Shown: positions 53,228-62,924 of the stretch, one piece after another
Numbering within the stretch: the first letter of the stretch is position 1
How the letters are laid out: each line of letters starts with the position of its first letter
From: Aquicella lusitana
Lineage (GTDB): Bacteria > Pseudomonadota > Gammaproteobacteria > DSM-16500
Reading direction: 5' to 3'
DNA: 64,000 nucleotides
NCBI RefSeq assembly: GCF_902459475.1
Contig: NZ_LR699114.1
Span: forward strand, 1,426,001 to 1,490,000
Notes under the pieces: generated by a model
Databases searched by the model: none
What the model saw: only the letters and a program-made list of their open reading frames with translations
Told to the model about the DNA's origin: nothing
Made by a program: the position numbers and the translations under genes

Positions 53228-54313
53228 TCAGGCAACCTTTTCCTGAAGCGAACAAGCTTCTTGAGTTGGTTTTATTTCATATAATGCTCCTGTTAATACA
53301 CAAGATCGAATACGGCCTGCTAATCGTCGTGCAACACCAACGATTGCACGCTTTTTTCCTCGATTATTCGAGAGACGATTAAATATTTCTTTCAGGCTCG
53401 GGTCTTTTGTAATGGCTATCCATGCTGCTTCTATAAAAATTCTGCGTAATACTGAATTTCCTTGTCGTGTAATATGACCCTGTCGAGTATGCTCACCCGA
53501 TGAATGCTCACTCGGCGTTAGTCCTGTAAAACTAAATAACTGTTTTTCATTTTTAAACTGAATCATATTACCCAGCTCATTGGCTAATTGTCTTGCATGA
53601 ATTGGGCCAATCCCTGGGACGCTTTCATAAATCATTTGCAGACTTTTTTCATCATTTGCCTGAATTTCAAGCCTTGCTTCTATTTCTTTCATTCGTTTCG
53701 TCAATTGCATCCATTGCTCAGCATATTGATGAACGCTATAACAAAAATCGTTTGAATAATTCCCCTGTTCCACTTCACTTAACTTTTGAGATAACCATCT
53801 TGGACAAATCACCGTATCATCTTCTACTTCTATTAATCCTTGAGTAAATAATAGTCCTTTAAATTGCTGACCAACTTGATGCCGTAGTTTCAATATATTT
53901 GTCCGTAATCGCGTCATGCTACGTTTCTCTTCTCGCTCTTGGCTTGGCACAAAGATCCCATGCAATCGCCCAGCAGATAATTGTAGGGCTATTTTTAATG
54001 CATCGCGTTTATCTGTCTTGACCCGATCTCGGGAGGCTACTTCAATAGAACCAGGATGGACCACTATGTTATTTATTCCATGGGAGACCAAATAGCGATG
54101 CAGATGAAATCCAGAAAATCCAGCTTCGTAAGCAGTTTTGATGACCGCTCCAGAAAACGTATTTTTTAGATAACTTACCAATATCTCAGCTTTGGCTGGC
54201 ATTGTATCTCGTTTCACTACTTCTCCTTCGCAAATAATAACGCAAGAATAGGTCTTTTTATGAACATCTATACCAACGTATACCTCTTTCCCTGTATAAT
54301 CGTACTGTTTCAT
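53228..54313 (-). CDS. IS110-family transposase
   Basis: DEDD-type transposase of 361 residues, apparently complete. N-terminal VYVGIDVHKKTYSCVI has the first Asp, TAYEAGFSGFHLHRYL the Glu, and KTDKRDALKIALQLSAG the next acidic pair. The C-terminal Transposase_20 part has SVPGIGPIHARQLANELG, FTGLTPSEHSSGEH and GNSVLRRIFIEAAW with the catalytic Ser region. GGAGGGG precedes the ATG. IS110 elements lack ordinary inverted ends, so I cannot define the element's limits. Confidence 0.95.
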   Translation of the reverse strand: MKQYDYTGKEVYVGIDVHKKTYSCVIICEGEVVKRDTMPAKAEILVSYLKNTFSGAVIKTAYEAGFSGFHLHRYLVSHGINNIVVHPGSIEVASRDRVKTDKRDALKIALQLSAGRLHGIFVPSQEREEKRSMTRLRTNILKLRHQVGQQFKGLLFTQGLIEVEDDTVICPRWLSQKLSEVEQGNYSNDFCYSVHQYAEQWMQLTKRMKEIEARLEIQANDEKSLQMIYESVPGIGPIHARQLANELGNMIQFKNEKQLFSFTGLTPSEHSSGEHTRQGHITRQGNSVLRRIFIEAAWIAITKDPSLKEIFNRLSNNRGKKRAIVGVARRLAGRIRSCVLTGALYEIKPTQEACSLQEKVA

Positions 54314-54447
54314 GAGACCCCTCCGTTGTTTAGTTTGTTGGTCGCAAACTATTTTAACTGGTGGGGTCTTTCTTAATACAGCATAGCAACTCGCGCAGGC
54401 GGGAGTCTATTCATCCCTGACAGTAACACCGACCAGAGGGAAGAAAC

Positions 54448-54476
54448 TTGAGTAAAGGCTTTCTGATACATACAAT
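54448..54476 (+). promoter_or_regulatory. Promoter of phnA/yjdM, twin of the one at 54964
   Basis: TTGAGT (54448-54453), 17-base spacer, TACAAT (54471-54476). The box and its surroundings ATACATACAATGCCAGCA recur at 54964-54992 as ATACATACAATGCCTGCA. Confidence 0.65.
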
Positions 54477-54546
54477 GCCAGCACAGTATATAGGTTTGTC
54501 CTTCACTCCAACAGAAATTAGACTAATTAATCATAGGATTGAAATT

Positions 54547-54891
54547 ATGAATGCCTTGCCAAGATGCCCAAAATGCGATTCGGAGTTCACTTATAAAGAT
54601 GGCATGCTTTTTATCTGCCCCGAATGTGCGCATGAATGGTCGAATGACACTGCAGAAGAAAAAGCAGCTGAGGCCTTATCAACCGTCAAAGACGCAAATG
54701 GTAATGTCCTTCAGGATGGTGACACAGTCATCGTCATAAAAGATTTAAAAGTAAAAGGGTCCTCATTGGTCGTAAAGGTAGGAACGAAAGTTAAAAATAT
54801 CAGGCTGGTGGAAGGCGATCATGATATTGATTGCAAAATTGAAGGCATTGGCCCCATGAAATTGAAGTCGCAATTTGTGAAAAAAGCATAA
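54547..54891 (+). CDS. Zinc-ribbon protein PhnA/YjdM
   Basis: 114 residues: N-terminal zinc ribbon with CPKC and CPECAHEW (four Cys), then the PhnA domain with [27 protein letters not shown] and [10 protein letters not shown] at the end. Despite its old name its role in alkylphosphonate use is unproven. The ATG at 54547 has AGGA eight bases upstream, and the longer frame would begin inside the promoter. Confidence 0.93.
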   Translation: MNALPRCPKCDSEFTYKDGMLFICPECAHEWSNDTAEEKAAEALSTVKDANGNVLQDGDTVIVIKDLKVKGSSLVVKVGTKVKNIRLVEGDHDIDCKIEGIGPMKLKSQFVKKA

Positions 54892-54963
54892 ATGAGGCAA
54901 TTTGATAACGGCGTTCATCAATTGAAAAAATAAGTCATAGTAATCGGCCTGTCCCGTTGACTC

Positions 54964-54992
54964 TTGAATGCGCTCTTTTTAATACATACAAT
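54964..54992 (+). promoter_or_regulatory. Promoter of the quinone-oxidoreductase gene, twin of the one at 54448
   Basis: TTGAAT (54964-54969), 17-base spacer, TACAAT (54987-54992). It shares 18 of 20 bases around the -10 box with the phnA promoter. Confidence 0.65.
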
Positions 54993-55023
54993 GCCTGCAT
55001 CTGCAATCAATAAAGAGACCACC

Positions 55024-56016
55024 ATGAAAGCACAAGTCATTAAAGCGTTTGGCGATCCTGGAGTATTTGAAACAATGGATATGCCCGTACCCATGCTTTT
55101 ACCCGGTCATGTGCTTGTTCGTGTGGCTGCCACCAGCATTAATCCTCTTGATTATAAAATCCGCAGCGGCAAGTATCAGGCCAGTGCACCGCCTTTCCCG
55201 GCTGTTTTACATGGTGATGTAGCAGGCATTGTCGAAGCTGTCGGTCCAGATGTCACAACGTTTCAAGTAGGCGATGAAGTTTTTGGCTGCGCAGGCGGTA
55301 TCATGGGCAGTCACGGTGCATTAGCAGAACTGATGCTTGCCGATGCCAGGTTGTTAGCCAAAAAACCCAAATCATTAAGCCTGACCCAGGCAGCAGCACT
55401 GCCCCTGGTCAGCATTACAGCCTGGGAAGGTTTGTTTGATAAAATAAAAATTCAACCGGGCCAAAAAATACTGATTCATGCTGGTACTGGTGGTGTAGGA
55501 CATGCCGCTATTCAGCTGGCGAAGTGGGCTGGCGCGGATGTTTACACAACTGTCTCCTCCCCTGATAAGGCAAAAATTGCAAAATCGCTAGGCGCGACTG
55601 AAACCATCGATTATCGCCATGAATCTGTCGAAGATTATGTAAAACGCCTCACGGGCGGCAAGGGTTTTGAGGTTGTCTTTGACACGGTGGGCGGCGAAAA
55701 TCTGGAACGTTCAATGGCGGCTATCTCCCTCTACGGCAATGTGATTACAGCACAGGCAAACTCCACTAACAATCTTAGCCTACTGCACGCCAAATCCGGC
55801 AGCCTGCATGCAGTTTTTATACTCATTCCCCTACTTTATAACATTCAGCGTGAACGTCACGGCATGATCATGACAAAACTTGCCGAATTAGTCGATCAGG
55901 GCAAGCTGAAACCGCTGATTGATCCACATACTTTTACATTTGATGAAATTGGCAAAGCACATGCGCTGCTGGAATCCGGAAAAGCTATTGGCAAGATAGT
56001 GGTTAGCAGGGAATAA
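55024..56016 (+). CDS. NADPH:quinone oxidoreductase, medium-chain reductase family
   Basis: 330 residues. MKAQVIKAFGDPGVFE, SINPLDYKIRSG, PAVLHGDVAGIVEAVG and DEVFGCAGG form the GroES-like part; IHAGTGGVGHAAIQLAKWAGADVYTTVSS is the NADP Rossmann motif. No zinc-binding Cys cluster is present, as in zeta-crystallin-like quinone reductases. The ATG at 55024 is used because upstream in-frame starts lie in the promoter. Reduces quinones or alpha,beta-unsaturated ketones in detoxification. Confidence 0.9.
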   Translation: MKAQVIKAFGDPGVFETMDMPVPMLLPGHVLVRVAATSINPLDYKIRSGKYQASAPPFPAVLHGDVAGIVEAVGPDVTTFQVGDEVFGCAGGIMGSHGALAELMLADARLLAKKPKSLSLTQAAALPLVSITAWEGLFDKIKIQPGQKILIHAGTGGVGHAAIQLAKWAGADVYTTVSSPDKAKIAKSLGATETIDYRHESVEDYVKRLTGGKGFEVVFDTVGGENLERSMAAISLYGNVITAQANSTNNLSLLHAKSGSLHAVFILIPLLYNIQRERHGMIMTKLAELVDQGKLKPLIDPHTFTFDEIGKAHALLESGKAIGKIVVSRE

Positions 56017-56064
56017 TCTTCAGTACTTAATAACATTGTGCTGGACAATTATTGTTATTCACCC

Positions 56065-57312
56065 TTAACAAAAGGCATAAGCCGAGAACATTAGTAACTC
56101 TTCAAACAAGGCAGGAAGCGCATCAACCTCTTCACGCCTGCTTTCCACGTGCCGCAGGTCAGGAAAGACATTTATCATGTGTTTTCGTGCGGCAGCATAC
56201 CGGGTAGTAAAATAATGTTCTATCATGAGGTCTTCAACGATCTGCCTTCCTTCTGTCTGGTCAATCAATTCATAGAGTAAAACCAGACTTTCCGCTTTCA
56301 AGCACTCGTCATTGATTCGTTCCGCTGCTTCCACACAACAATATCCCAGCTTCGCCGCCATTTCACTTAGACCAGCCTGGTGCATCACATGAGCAGTATG
56401 CATGGCATGCAGGATCTTGGCAGTATTAAGATAACCCAGGTGAAATGAACGAAATGCACGTTTATAAAGCGCCTGCAGTTCGGCAAAAACCGGCTTATTC
56501 AAATAAACATTCATCTCACATTCACGCAGCACAAAAACTGCTGATGCACTTCGGCTGTAAGAAGATCGGCAGTGATTTAACAAGTCAAACGCTCTGTTCA
56601 TTTTGCCTGTATTTGCCAGTGACACTATCAGCGCTTCCTGCAAAGGCAGATCGTATTCCATACTCTCTGTTTCTTGTTTTGCTTCAACAAACGTGATCAA
56701 GGCTTCATACTGTTTATGAATTAAATAATATTTGACTGGCTCAAGCAGACAGGCTGATTTCACAAAATGGTGAATGTTTTCATCTGCCTTAATAATATCA
56801 CGCAATAACTGCTTTAGCGGATGGCCCTCTCTCATGGGCGATTCATCTTGAATACTTAGCAAAGCCAGTTTGTTAAAAGCATCGCCGCTATTTCCTTCCA
56901 GCCTATCCATGCAACTCAAATTTACCCAGGGCTCGACAATATGCTTTAACAGTGCGTAATTTCCCGATTTTTGGCTCCAGCCAATAAATAGCTGAATTTG
57001 TGAATAGCATAATTCACGGGCTGAACGAATATCATCCAGCGCAAGAAAAATATGCGCTGCCTGATTATATATTTTCGCAATACTCGCGGCATTGCCTCGC
57101 TTGTCTCTCTGCGTCATCAGATCGCCAAGCGATGCGATTAATTCATTGGCCCAAGGAAGAATGGGTTTGTTTATTATTCGGCTCTCCGAAAAAAGCAGAA
57201 TATTCTTTAATATTTCTTTTGTCATCGGCACTGAGTGATATGTGCAAGCAGCTAAATGACATGGACTAACAGGCAGTGGCCCGTCAATGACGGCAGCCAG
57301 ATTGGTTTTCAT
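56065..57312 (-). CDS. Alpha-helical repeat-like protein of unknown function
   Basis: 415 residues, nearly all predicted helix, with paired-helix spacing similar to TPR/SEL1 arrays (for example ASIAKIYNQAAHIFLALDDI, AKILHAMHTAHVMHQAGLSE, LVSLANTGKMNRAFDLLNHC). No catalytic motif, no signal peptide. GAGGTG stands five bases before the ATG. A protein-protein scaffold is the likely general role. Confidence 0.65.
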   Translation of the reverse strand: MKTNLAAVIDGPLPVSPCHLAACTYHSVPMTKEILKNILLFSESRIINKPILPWANELIASLGDLMTQRDKRGNAASIAKIYNQAAHIFLALDDIRSARELCYSQIQLFIGWSQKSGNYALLKHIVEPWVNLSCMDRLEGNSGDAFNKLALLSIQDESPMREGHPLKQLLRDIIKADENIHHFVKSACLLEPVKYYLIHKQYEALITFVEAKQETESMEYDLPLQEALIVSLANTGKMNRAFDLLNHCRSSYSRSASAVFVLRECEMNVYLNKPVFAELQALYKRAFRSFHLGYLNTAKILHAMHTAHVMHQAGLSEMAAKLGYCCVEAAERINDECLKAESLVLLYELIDQTEGRQIVEDLMIEHYFTTRYAAARKHMINVFPDLRHVESRREEVDALPALFEELLMFSAYAFC

Positions 57313-57553
57313 TGTTTCACCTCTTTTATGAAATTAATAATAAAAATGCAGGCACGATAATGCGGCGCTGCGAAAGCAGCTGTTGAATACGCAGAAAAAG
57401 AAAGGAAATGAAAAAAAAACAGGTGTGAATAAATTTGATAACATCATACTCGTTATCTGTCAACGGAAAAAATTATTTTTCTGCACACGATATGGATGTT
57501 AATAAAACAACTAAACGGATAATGAAATGGGGCGGCAGCAAAAGCATCCCGAT

Positions 57554-58522
57554 TTATTTTTCAAGATGCAAACGCAGAAAATCCGGAACACGTTTTTCCA
57601 GCCAATACTCGGGCCGCCACGGATATTTTCCAGTTACAAAACCAACATGACCGCCTGCATCCGTCACCTCCAGTTTAACTTGCGGCGATAATTCATTTTC
57701 CGTGGGAATCACATCCTCTGACATAAAGGGGTCATCTTTTGCATGCAGAATCAAGGTTGGCACATGGATATAACGCAGATATTGGCGGCTGCTTGCGGTA
57801 GAGTAGTATTCTTCCACGCCAGAAAATCCGTGCAACGGCGCTGTGATCTTGTCGTCAAAGTCATACATGGTACTGACTTCATACATCAGCGATGGATCAA
57901 CCGAAGTTGGCCGCGCCTGAAATTTTACCGCCAGCCGGTCCCGCAAGCAGCGTATAAAATACCACTGATAAAATTTGGAAAACCCGTTTTGAATGCGCGA
58001 AGCAGCCTTATGTAATTCAAAAGGAACAGAAATCGCAATGGCAGCCTTAAGCGGATTATATTTGCCTGTTTCTCCCAGCCATTTTAACAAGACGTTACCG
58101 CCCAGCGAAAATCCGACCACACCCAGCATCATATCCGGTTCCCGGTCCATCAATACTCTAATAACAAAGTTCACATCGCCTGTCTCACCAGAATGATAAC
58201 TACGTGGCAATCGGTTGGGCTCACCGCTGCAGCCGCGAAAATGCATAAATACCCCTCGCCAGCCTTGCTCTGAAACGGTCTTTAACATGCCTTTGGCATA
58301 ATGGGACTGAATGGACCCTTCCAGGCCGTGCAGAATCATCACCAGCGGAGCTTGTTCATCGCGGTTAATCCAGTCGAGATCAATGAAATCGCCGTCGGGC
58401 AATTCCAGTCTTTCACGCTCTAGTTGAATATTTTTGACATCACGCCTGAAAATGGGCGGCCATAAAGTTTGCAAATGGGAATTAGGCAGCCACCAAGCAG
58501 GTTTGAATTGATTATTGCTCAT
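57554..58522 (-). CDS. yheT: Alpha/beta hydrolase, YheT family
   Basis: 322 residues. PAWWLPNSHLQTLWPPIFRR is the diagnostic opening of the YheT/UPF0017 family; VMILHGLEGSIQSHY holds the oxyanion region, VVGFSLGGNVLLKWLGE the nucleophile Ser, LHAKDDPF the acid and DAGGHVGFV the His. The physiological substrate is unknown. AGGGA lies before the ATG. Confidence 0.93.
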   Translation of the reverse strand: MSNNQFKPAWWLPNSHLQTLWPPIFRRDVKNIQLERERLELPDGDFIDLDWINRDEQAPLVMILHGLEGSIQSHYAKGMLKTVSEQGWRGVFMHFRGCSGEPNRLPRSYHSGETGDVNFVIRVLMDREPDMMLGVVGFSLGGNVLLKWLGETGKYNPLKAAIAISVPFELHKAASRIQNGFSKFYQWYFIRCLRDRLAVKFQARPTSVDPSLMYEVSTMYDFDDKITAPLHGFSGVEEYYSTASSRQYLRYIHVPTLILHAKDDPFMSEDVIPTENELSPQVKLEVTDAGGHVGFVTGKYPWRPEYWLEKRVPDFLRLHLEK

Positions 58523-58653
58523 AGCGTTTCCCTATTGGATCTCTACTTCATTCTTCCGTTAATGAAATAGCCTATACATTTATAATACAATATTTTTATA
58601 ACTAGCGCGCAAGTCCCGGTCAGTTGGTACTCATTACAAGGAGCTTAAACACC

Positions 58654-60360
58654 ATGAAGGTAAAGCAGTTCCTGTTAGACGCGCTTCACGCAGAAGGCAT
58701 CTCTTATGCGTTTTTGGTACCAGGCGGTCTAATTGATCCTCTTTTGGAAGCTCTGGCAACAAATGTCCATATTAAGCCCATCATCGCCTGCCATGAAGGA
58801 GGCGCCGCCTATATGGCGGACGGTTATTCACGCGCAAGCGGTCATTTTGGCGCCTGTTTTTGCATAGGTGGCCCTGGTATCACCAATACCGCCACCGCGT
58901 TGGCAGCAGCACGCTCAGACGAGTCCCCAGTCATTGTCATCTCGGGAGAGGTTTCTACACTCCTTGAAGGACGCGGCACCTTTCAGGATTCAGGCATGGA
59001 TACCGCCCTAAATGACTTGCGGGTCATTCAGGGCCTCACCGCCCAGCAATTTACCATTCTTGATGCTCAAATGACACCCGTTTTTTTACGCAAGCTATTA
59101 GCAAAAATGGTGACGCCGCCGTGTGCGCCCGTACACCTTGTGGTTCCCGTCAATATCCAGGAAACAGAAGTTGATGCACCTTATCAGCCCATCACACAGG
59201 CGATTAATCGTCCTGATATGCTTGACCATCAAGCGAGCGCCCGTTGCTGGGATTATTTGCGGGGTAAAAAAAATATTGTGATTTATGCAGGTGAAGGCGT
59301 GGAAAAAGCGGATGCCTCAGCCAGTCTGATTGAATTTGCAGAGCGGTTTCAGATTCCCGTCACCACGACTTTGCGTGCAAAAGGTGTGTTTCCAGAAGAC
59401 CACCCGTTATCCTTAGGTATCTTTGGTTATAGCGGCACGCGCCAGGCCATTGAAACTTTACTGTCTGATCAGGTTGAGATACTGCTGGTATTGGGTTCCG
59501 GCTTAAATCAGCGCGATACATTGTTCTGGAACACAAAACTAAAACCGTCATCTGCCCTCATTCAGGTCGACGTTAATCCCGAAGTCATTGGTGATACTTA
59601 TCAAACACAATTGCCCATAGTGGGTGACTGCGGTGAATTTTTACGTTATTTACTGCAATCCCCTCCTGAGAAGCTGGCCTTGCTCGAGGAAACCAAATCA
59701 GACAGACAAAAATGGTTAACGCAAATCCGTGCTCTCCCCCGTTTCTATGATGAGGAAAATTGCAAAAGTGATGCTATTCCTATTCATCCCGCTCGAGTTA
59801 TCGCTGATTTACGCAAGGTCATGCCGCGTGACACGATTGTCCTGGTTGATTCAGGCGCACACCGTGCCTTTGCCGGGCATTACTGGCAGTCGTATGCGCC
59901 TCGCCAGTATATTAGTGCAACCAATTTAGGTCCGATGGGTTGGGCCATTCCTGCGGGTATTGGCGTCAAACTGGCACAACCAGAACACCCCTGCGTTGTC
60001 ATCACAGGCGATGGCTGCATGTTAATGCACGGTATCGAAATACAGACAGCAGCGCGTTATGGTGTATCTGTTATTTACGTCGTGATTAACAACAGTGCCC
60101 TGGGCAATGTTTATTTGCGTGCAAAAAAAGTAGGACCGCAGGCAGCGGCGCTGACTGAATTACCCACACATGATTGGGTGGCGTTTGCAAAATCATTGGG
60201 TGCAGACGGTATACGGGTTGATAAACCGCAAACGCTTGAAACAGCCTTTGAACAGGCGCTGAAAATGAAGGGGCCGGTCTTGATTGATATCCACTGCGGT
60301 CGCGATTACACCACCCCCGTTGCGCCTTTCGCTAAATCCCAGCACGAATGGCACGAATAA
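58654..60360 (+). CDS. Thiamine-diphosphate enzyme, acetolactate-synthase-like
   Basis: 568 residues with three TPP-enzyme domains. N-terminal EGISYAFLVPGGLIDPLLEAL and CHEGGAAYMADGYSRASG hold the activating Glu; the middle domain has FPEDHPLSLGIFGYSGT; the C-terminal TPP motif is GDGCMLMHGIEIQTAARYGVSVIYVVINNSALGN. Close to IlvB-type acetolactate synthases, but no small subunit is adjacent, so another 2-oxo-acid decarboxylase or lyase is possible. AAGGAG lies 11 bases before the ATG 58654. Confidence 0.88.
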   Translation: MKVKQFLLDALHAEGISYAFLVPGGLIDPLLEALATNVHIKPIIACHEGGAAYMADGYSRASGHFGACFCIGGPGITNTATALAAARSDESPVIVISGEVSTLLEGRGTFQDSGMDTALNDLRVIQGLTAQQFTILDAQMTPVFLRKLLAKMVTPPCAPVHLVVPVNIQETEVDAPYQPITQAINRPDMLDHQASARCWDYLRGKKNIVIYAGEGVEKADASASLIEFAERFQIPVTTTLRAKGVFPEDHPLSLGIFGYSGTRQAIETLLSDQVEILLVLGSGLNQRDTLFWNTKLKPSSALIQVDVNPEVIGDTYQTQLPIVGDCGEFLRYLLQSPPEKLALLEETKSDRQKWLTQIRALPRFYDEENCKSDAIPIHPARVIADLRKVMPRDTIVLVDSGAHRAFAGHYWQSYAPRQYISATNLGPMGWAIPAGIGVKLAQPEHPCVVITGDGCMLMHGIEIQTAARYGVSVIYVVINNSALGNVYLRAKKVGPQAAALTELPTHDWVAFAKSLGADGIRVDKPQTLETAFEQALKMKGPVLIDIHCGRDYTTPVAPFAKSQHEWHE

Positions 60361-60510
60361 AAGCGAGCGCTTATTTAACTGTGTCACTCATTTGTCATCT
60401 CCGCGTAGGTGCATTACTGTCAGGTAAATTCTCACTGCCGTCCCGCTGTTTGTCAGTGGATGGCGAGAACGAAAATTCGTGAGCGCGAAGAACATGCATG
60501 GGCATTGCAA

Positions 60511-61122
60511 TTAATAAATAGACCACGTCTTCAACATGGCTTGTGCAATAGTAAGGTTCTCTTCGTATTGCGCTGCAGGTGACGTGTATGCCCAGGCATA
60601 AAAGACTTGTTCGTCATTTCTTAATAACACGACTTGCCATTGCTTGAAGGCAATACCGTTATAATCATACGTAAAAGTCAGGAACTCACCTTTCACTTCT
60701 GTACCATCCGGCATAGATAAACTAATAGGCCCGCTATCCAGGAAAATAGCGTTCTGAAACTCGTCCAGCGCCTGTTTCTTGATGTCCGCCATGAATGCTT
60801 CTACGGTTTCAAAGTCACCACCTGTTTGTTTGCTCAGCACAGTCTGTATGTTAACGGTGGCGTAATAGGCAGATGTGCCTTCAACACCGCTGAACACGAC
60901 CGTTCCTTGCGCGGGAATCTGGTATTCCCAGTTAGTCGGGTATTTAATGGAGTAACGGCTGTCCTGGTTATCATAGGTTTTAGTTAATAGAATAGGCGTA
61001 GCAGCCTGCTCCTCGAGCGCACGATCATCGGCAACCCTTGTGCTCAGATAAATAACCGCAGCGACAATCAGGAGAACAGCAAGCGCAAACCCTACTCCGG
61101 TAAATAATTTTTTTTTGTTCAT
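60511..61122 (-). CDS. Membrane-anchored PsbP/DUF1795-like protein
   Basis: 203 residues. An N-terminal membrane helix (KLFTGVGFALAVLLIVAAVIYL) anchors a periplasmic domain whose YDNQDSRYSIKYPTNWEYQ, GTEVKGEFLTFTYDY and QVFYAWAYTSPAAQYEENL pattern resembles PsbP-like and DUF1795 proteins. AGGA stands nine bases before the ATG 61122. Function unknown; not homologous in role to photosystem II. Confidence 0.75.
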   Translation of the reverse strand: MNKKKLFTGVGFALAVLLIVAAVIYLSTRVADDRALEEQAATPILLTKTYDNQDSRYSIKYPTNWEYQIPAQGTVVFSGVEGTSAYYATVNIQTVLSKQTGGDFETVEAFMADIKKQALDEFQNAIFLDSGPISLSMPDGTEVKGEFLTFTYDYNGIAFKQWQVVLLRNDEQVFYAWAYTSPAAQYEENLTIAQAMLKTWSIY

Positions 61123-61229
61123 AACGCTTAATCCTATTTTCACATTTAGTTATATGATGGTATTTTTGCGCTCATCTATTACTTCGATAGCAATATCATA
61201 CTCCACTTTTGTTATTATCCAACTTGCCG

Positions 61230-61547
61230 CTATCTATTTATTTTTCGCCTTTTGATCCTTCCAACCAGCATGCCTAAAATAAAAACGACTACAATCAACA
61301 CGGCATTAGGCCAATCCAACATGCTGATTTCACGTGGAGCGCCCGTGAAATCAGCCGCCGTCATTTGTGTCATGGACGCGATGTTCTTGACCCCAAACAC
61401 ACATAATTCACCGGTCGGCAGCGCACAAAAACTCTCTTTGGGGCAAGATCGCAAAATCTGCTGCTTTTCTCCCTGTCCGCATTTGATACCAGCGTCTTTC
61501 AGTAATTGCAGTACAATATCAGGATGTTTCGTAACAATTTCCGGCAT
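61230..61547 (-). CDS. Small tail-anchored membrane protein
   Basis: 105 residues. A soluble N-terminal part with four Cys (KCGQGE, RSCPKESFCALPTGELCVFG) precedes one C-terminal helix (AVLIVVVFILGMLVGRI) and a basic tail. The Cys spacing could bind metal or form disulfides. AAGGAGG lies five bases before the ATG. It follows the CorC-like gene by 14 bases and is probably in its operon. Confidence 0.75.
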   Translation of the reverse strand: MPEIVTKHPDIVLQLLKDAGIKCGQGEKQQILRSCPKESFCALPTGELCVFGVKNIASMTQMTAADFTGAPREISMLDWPNAVLIVVVFILGMLVGRIKRRKINR

Positions 61548-61561
61548 GGTGCACCTCCTTG

Positions 61562-62881
61562 TTAGTCCTGTTTATTTTTAGGATAAACCCTTACCTGCAA
61601 TATGCGCGGGCCGCGCATTTTCTCGATGAGAATTTCAAACTGGTCAAATGCAATACGCTGTCCCGATTTAGGGATGGATTCCAGTCGCGATAAAATCAGA
61701 CCGTTTAACGTGTCTATTTCCTCTTCGATGTTTTCAATTTCGATATCAATATCGAGCGCCCGCTCCAGCGTATAAATGGATGCGTTCCCGCGCATAATGT
61801 AACTACCATCCTTATCCTTCACCCAGTCATCGCGCGTGCGGTGGAATTCATCCTGGATACGACCTACCAGCACGTGCAAGAGATTATCGAGTGTCACAAA
61901 TCCAATTAAATTTTCTTCTTTGCCGCTGTAAATCAATGCAAAATGCGGCATGCCTTCACGGAATTTTCGCAGCAATTCCATTAGGGGTAATCGACGTGAC
62001 ACTTTGAGTACGGGACGAATGATATTTTTCAGGCTGGTAATTTCCTTATTCTGATAAAGCGCTGCAAAAACATCCTTAACATGAATGATCCCCATTATCT
62101 GATCAGATTCGTTCTCATAAACGGGATAGCGACTATATCGAGATTCGTTCATAATGCGTAACGCCTCAGCAACGGACTGCTGTGTTGTCAACGCTACCAT
62201 TTCATCCACCGGCCGCATCACGTCTGTGACTTTCAGATCGCCCAATTCCAGCGTATGCTCCAGGATTTTACGTTCTTCACTCGTAAGCTCGCCATGAATG
62301 TAACTGCCATGCAAAATCAGCCGGATTTCATCGGTTGAATAAAATTGTTCACCCGCTCTCATCTTGCCAAGCTTCGTCAAGTTGATAACCGCATTCGCAC
62401 AAGTATTCATGAGCCAGATGATGGGATACATCAACCAGTAAAACCCATATAACGGCAGCGCCGTCCAGAGTGAAATGATCTCTGATTGACGTATCGCCAA
62501 TGACTTGGGAACGAGCTCCCCGATAACAATATGCAAAAAGGTAATAAACAGAAAAGCTGTCGTTACAGCTGTTGCGGTGGCAGCACCCTGCGCAGAAAGC
62601 CCCAGCATTTCAAACCCAGGCTCAAAGATGTGAGCGAAGGCAGGTTCACCGACCCAGCCTAATCCCAGCGAAGCCAGCGTGATACCCAATTGACACGCAG
62701 AGAGATACGCATCCAGATGCTTGTGTACCTCCGCCAGAATTTTCCCGCGCAAGCCATACTGTTTTTTAATCGCGGCAACGCGTGTATGACGCAGCTTGAC
62801 CATACCAAACTCCGCAGCCACAAAAAACGCATTTAATAAAACTAAAGAAAAGGCAATGATGATATAAAATAGATTACCCAT
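61562..62881 (-). CDS. CNNM/CorC-HlyC family membrane protein
   Basis: 439 residues: DUF21 domain with four hydrophobic segments (FYIIIAFSLVLLNAFFVAAEFGMV and onwards), two CBS domains (about 205-330, VTDVMRPVDEMVALT and RYPVYENESDQIMGIIHVKDV), and the CorC_HlyC domain at the end (SIYTLERALDIDIE). Members take part in magnesium or cobalt efflux. A longer frame begins with TTG; the ATG at 62881 has GAGAAG upstream. Confidence 0.92.
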   Translation of the reverse strand: MGNLFYIIIAFSLVLLNAFFVAAEFGMVKLRHTRVAAIKKQYGLRGKILAEVHKHLDAYLSACQLGITLASLGLGWVGEPAFAHIFEPGFEMLGLSAQGAATATAVTTAFLFITFLHIVIGELVPKSLAIRQSEIISLWTALPLYGFYWLMYPIIWLMNTCANAVINLTKLGKMRAGEQFYSTDEIRLILHGSYIHGELTSEERKILEHTLELGDLKVTDVMRPVDEMVALTTQQSVAEALRIMNESRYSRYPVYENESDQIMGIIHVKDVFAALYQNKEITSLKNIIRPVLKVSRRLPLMELLRKFREGMPHFALIYSGKEENLIGFVTLDNLLHVLVGRIQDEFHRTRDDWVKDKDGSYIMRGNASIYTLERALDIDIEIENIEEEIDTLNGLILSRLESIPKSGQRIAFDQFEILIEKMRGPRILQVRVYPKNKQD

Positions 62882-62924
62882 GGTTCTTCTCAATTATTTT
62901 TTTATAATAGGGGTGACGCATCTT

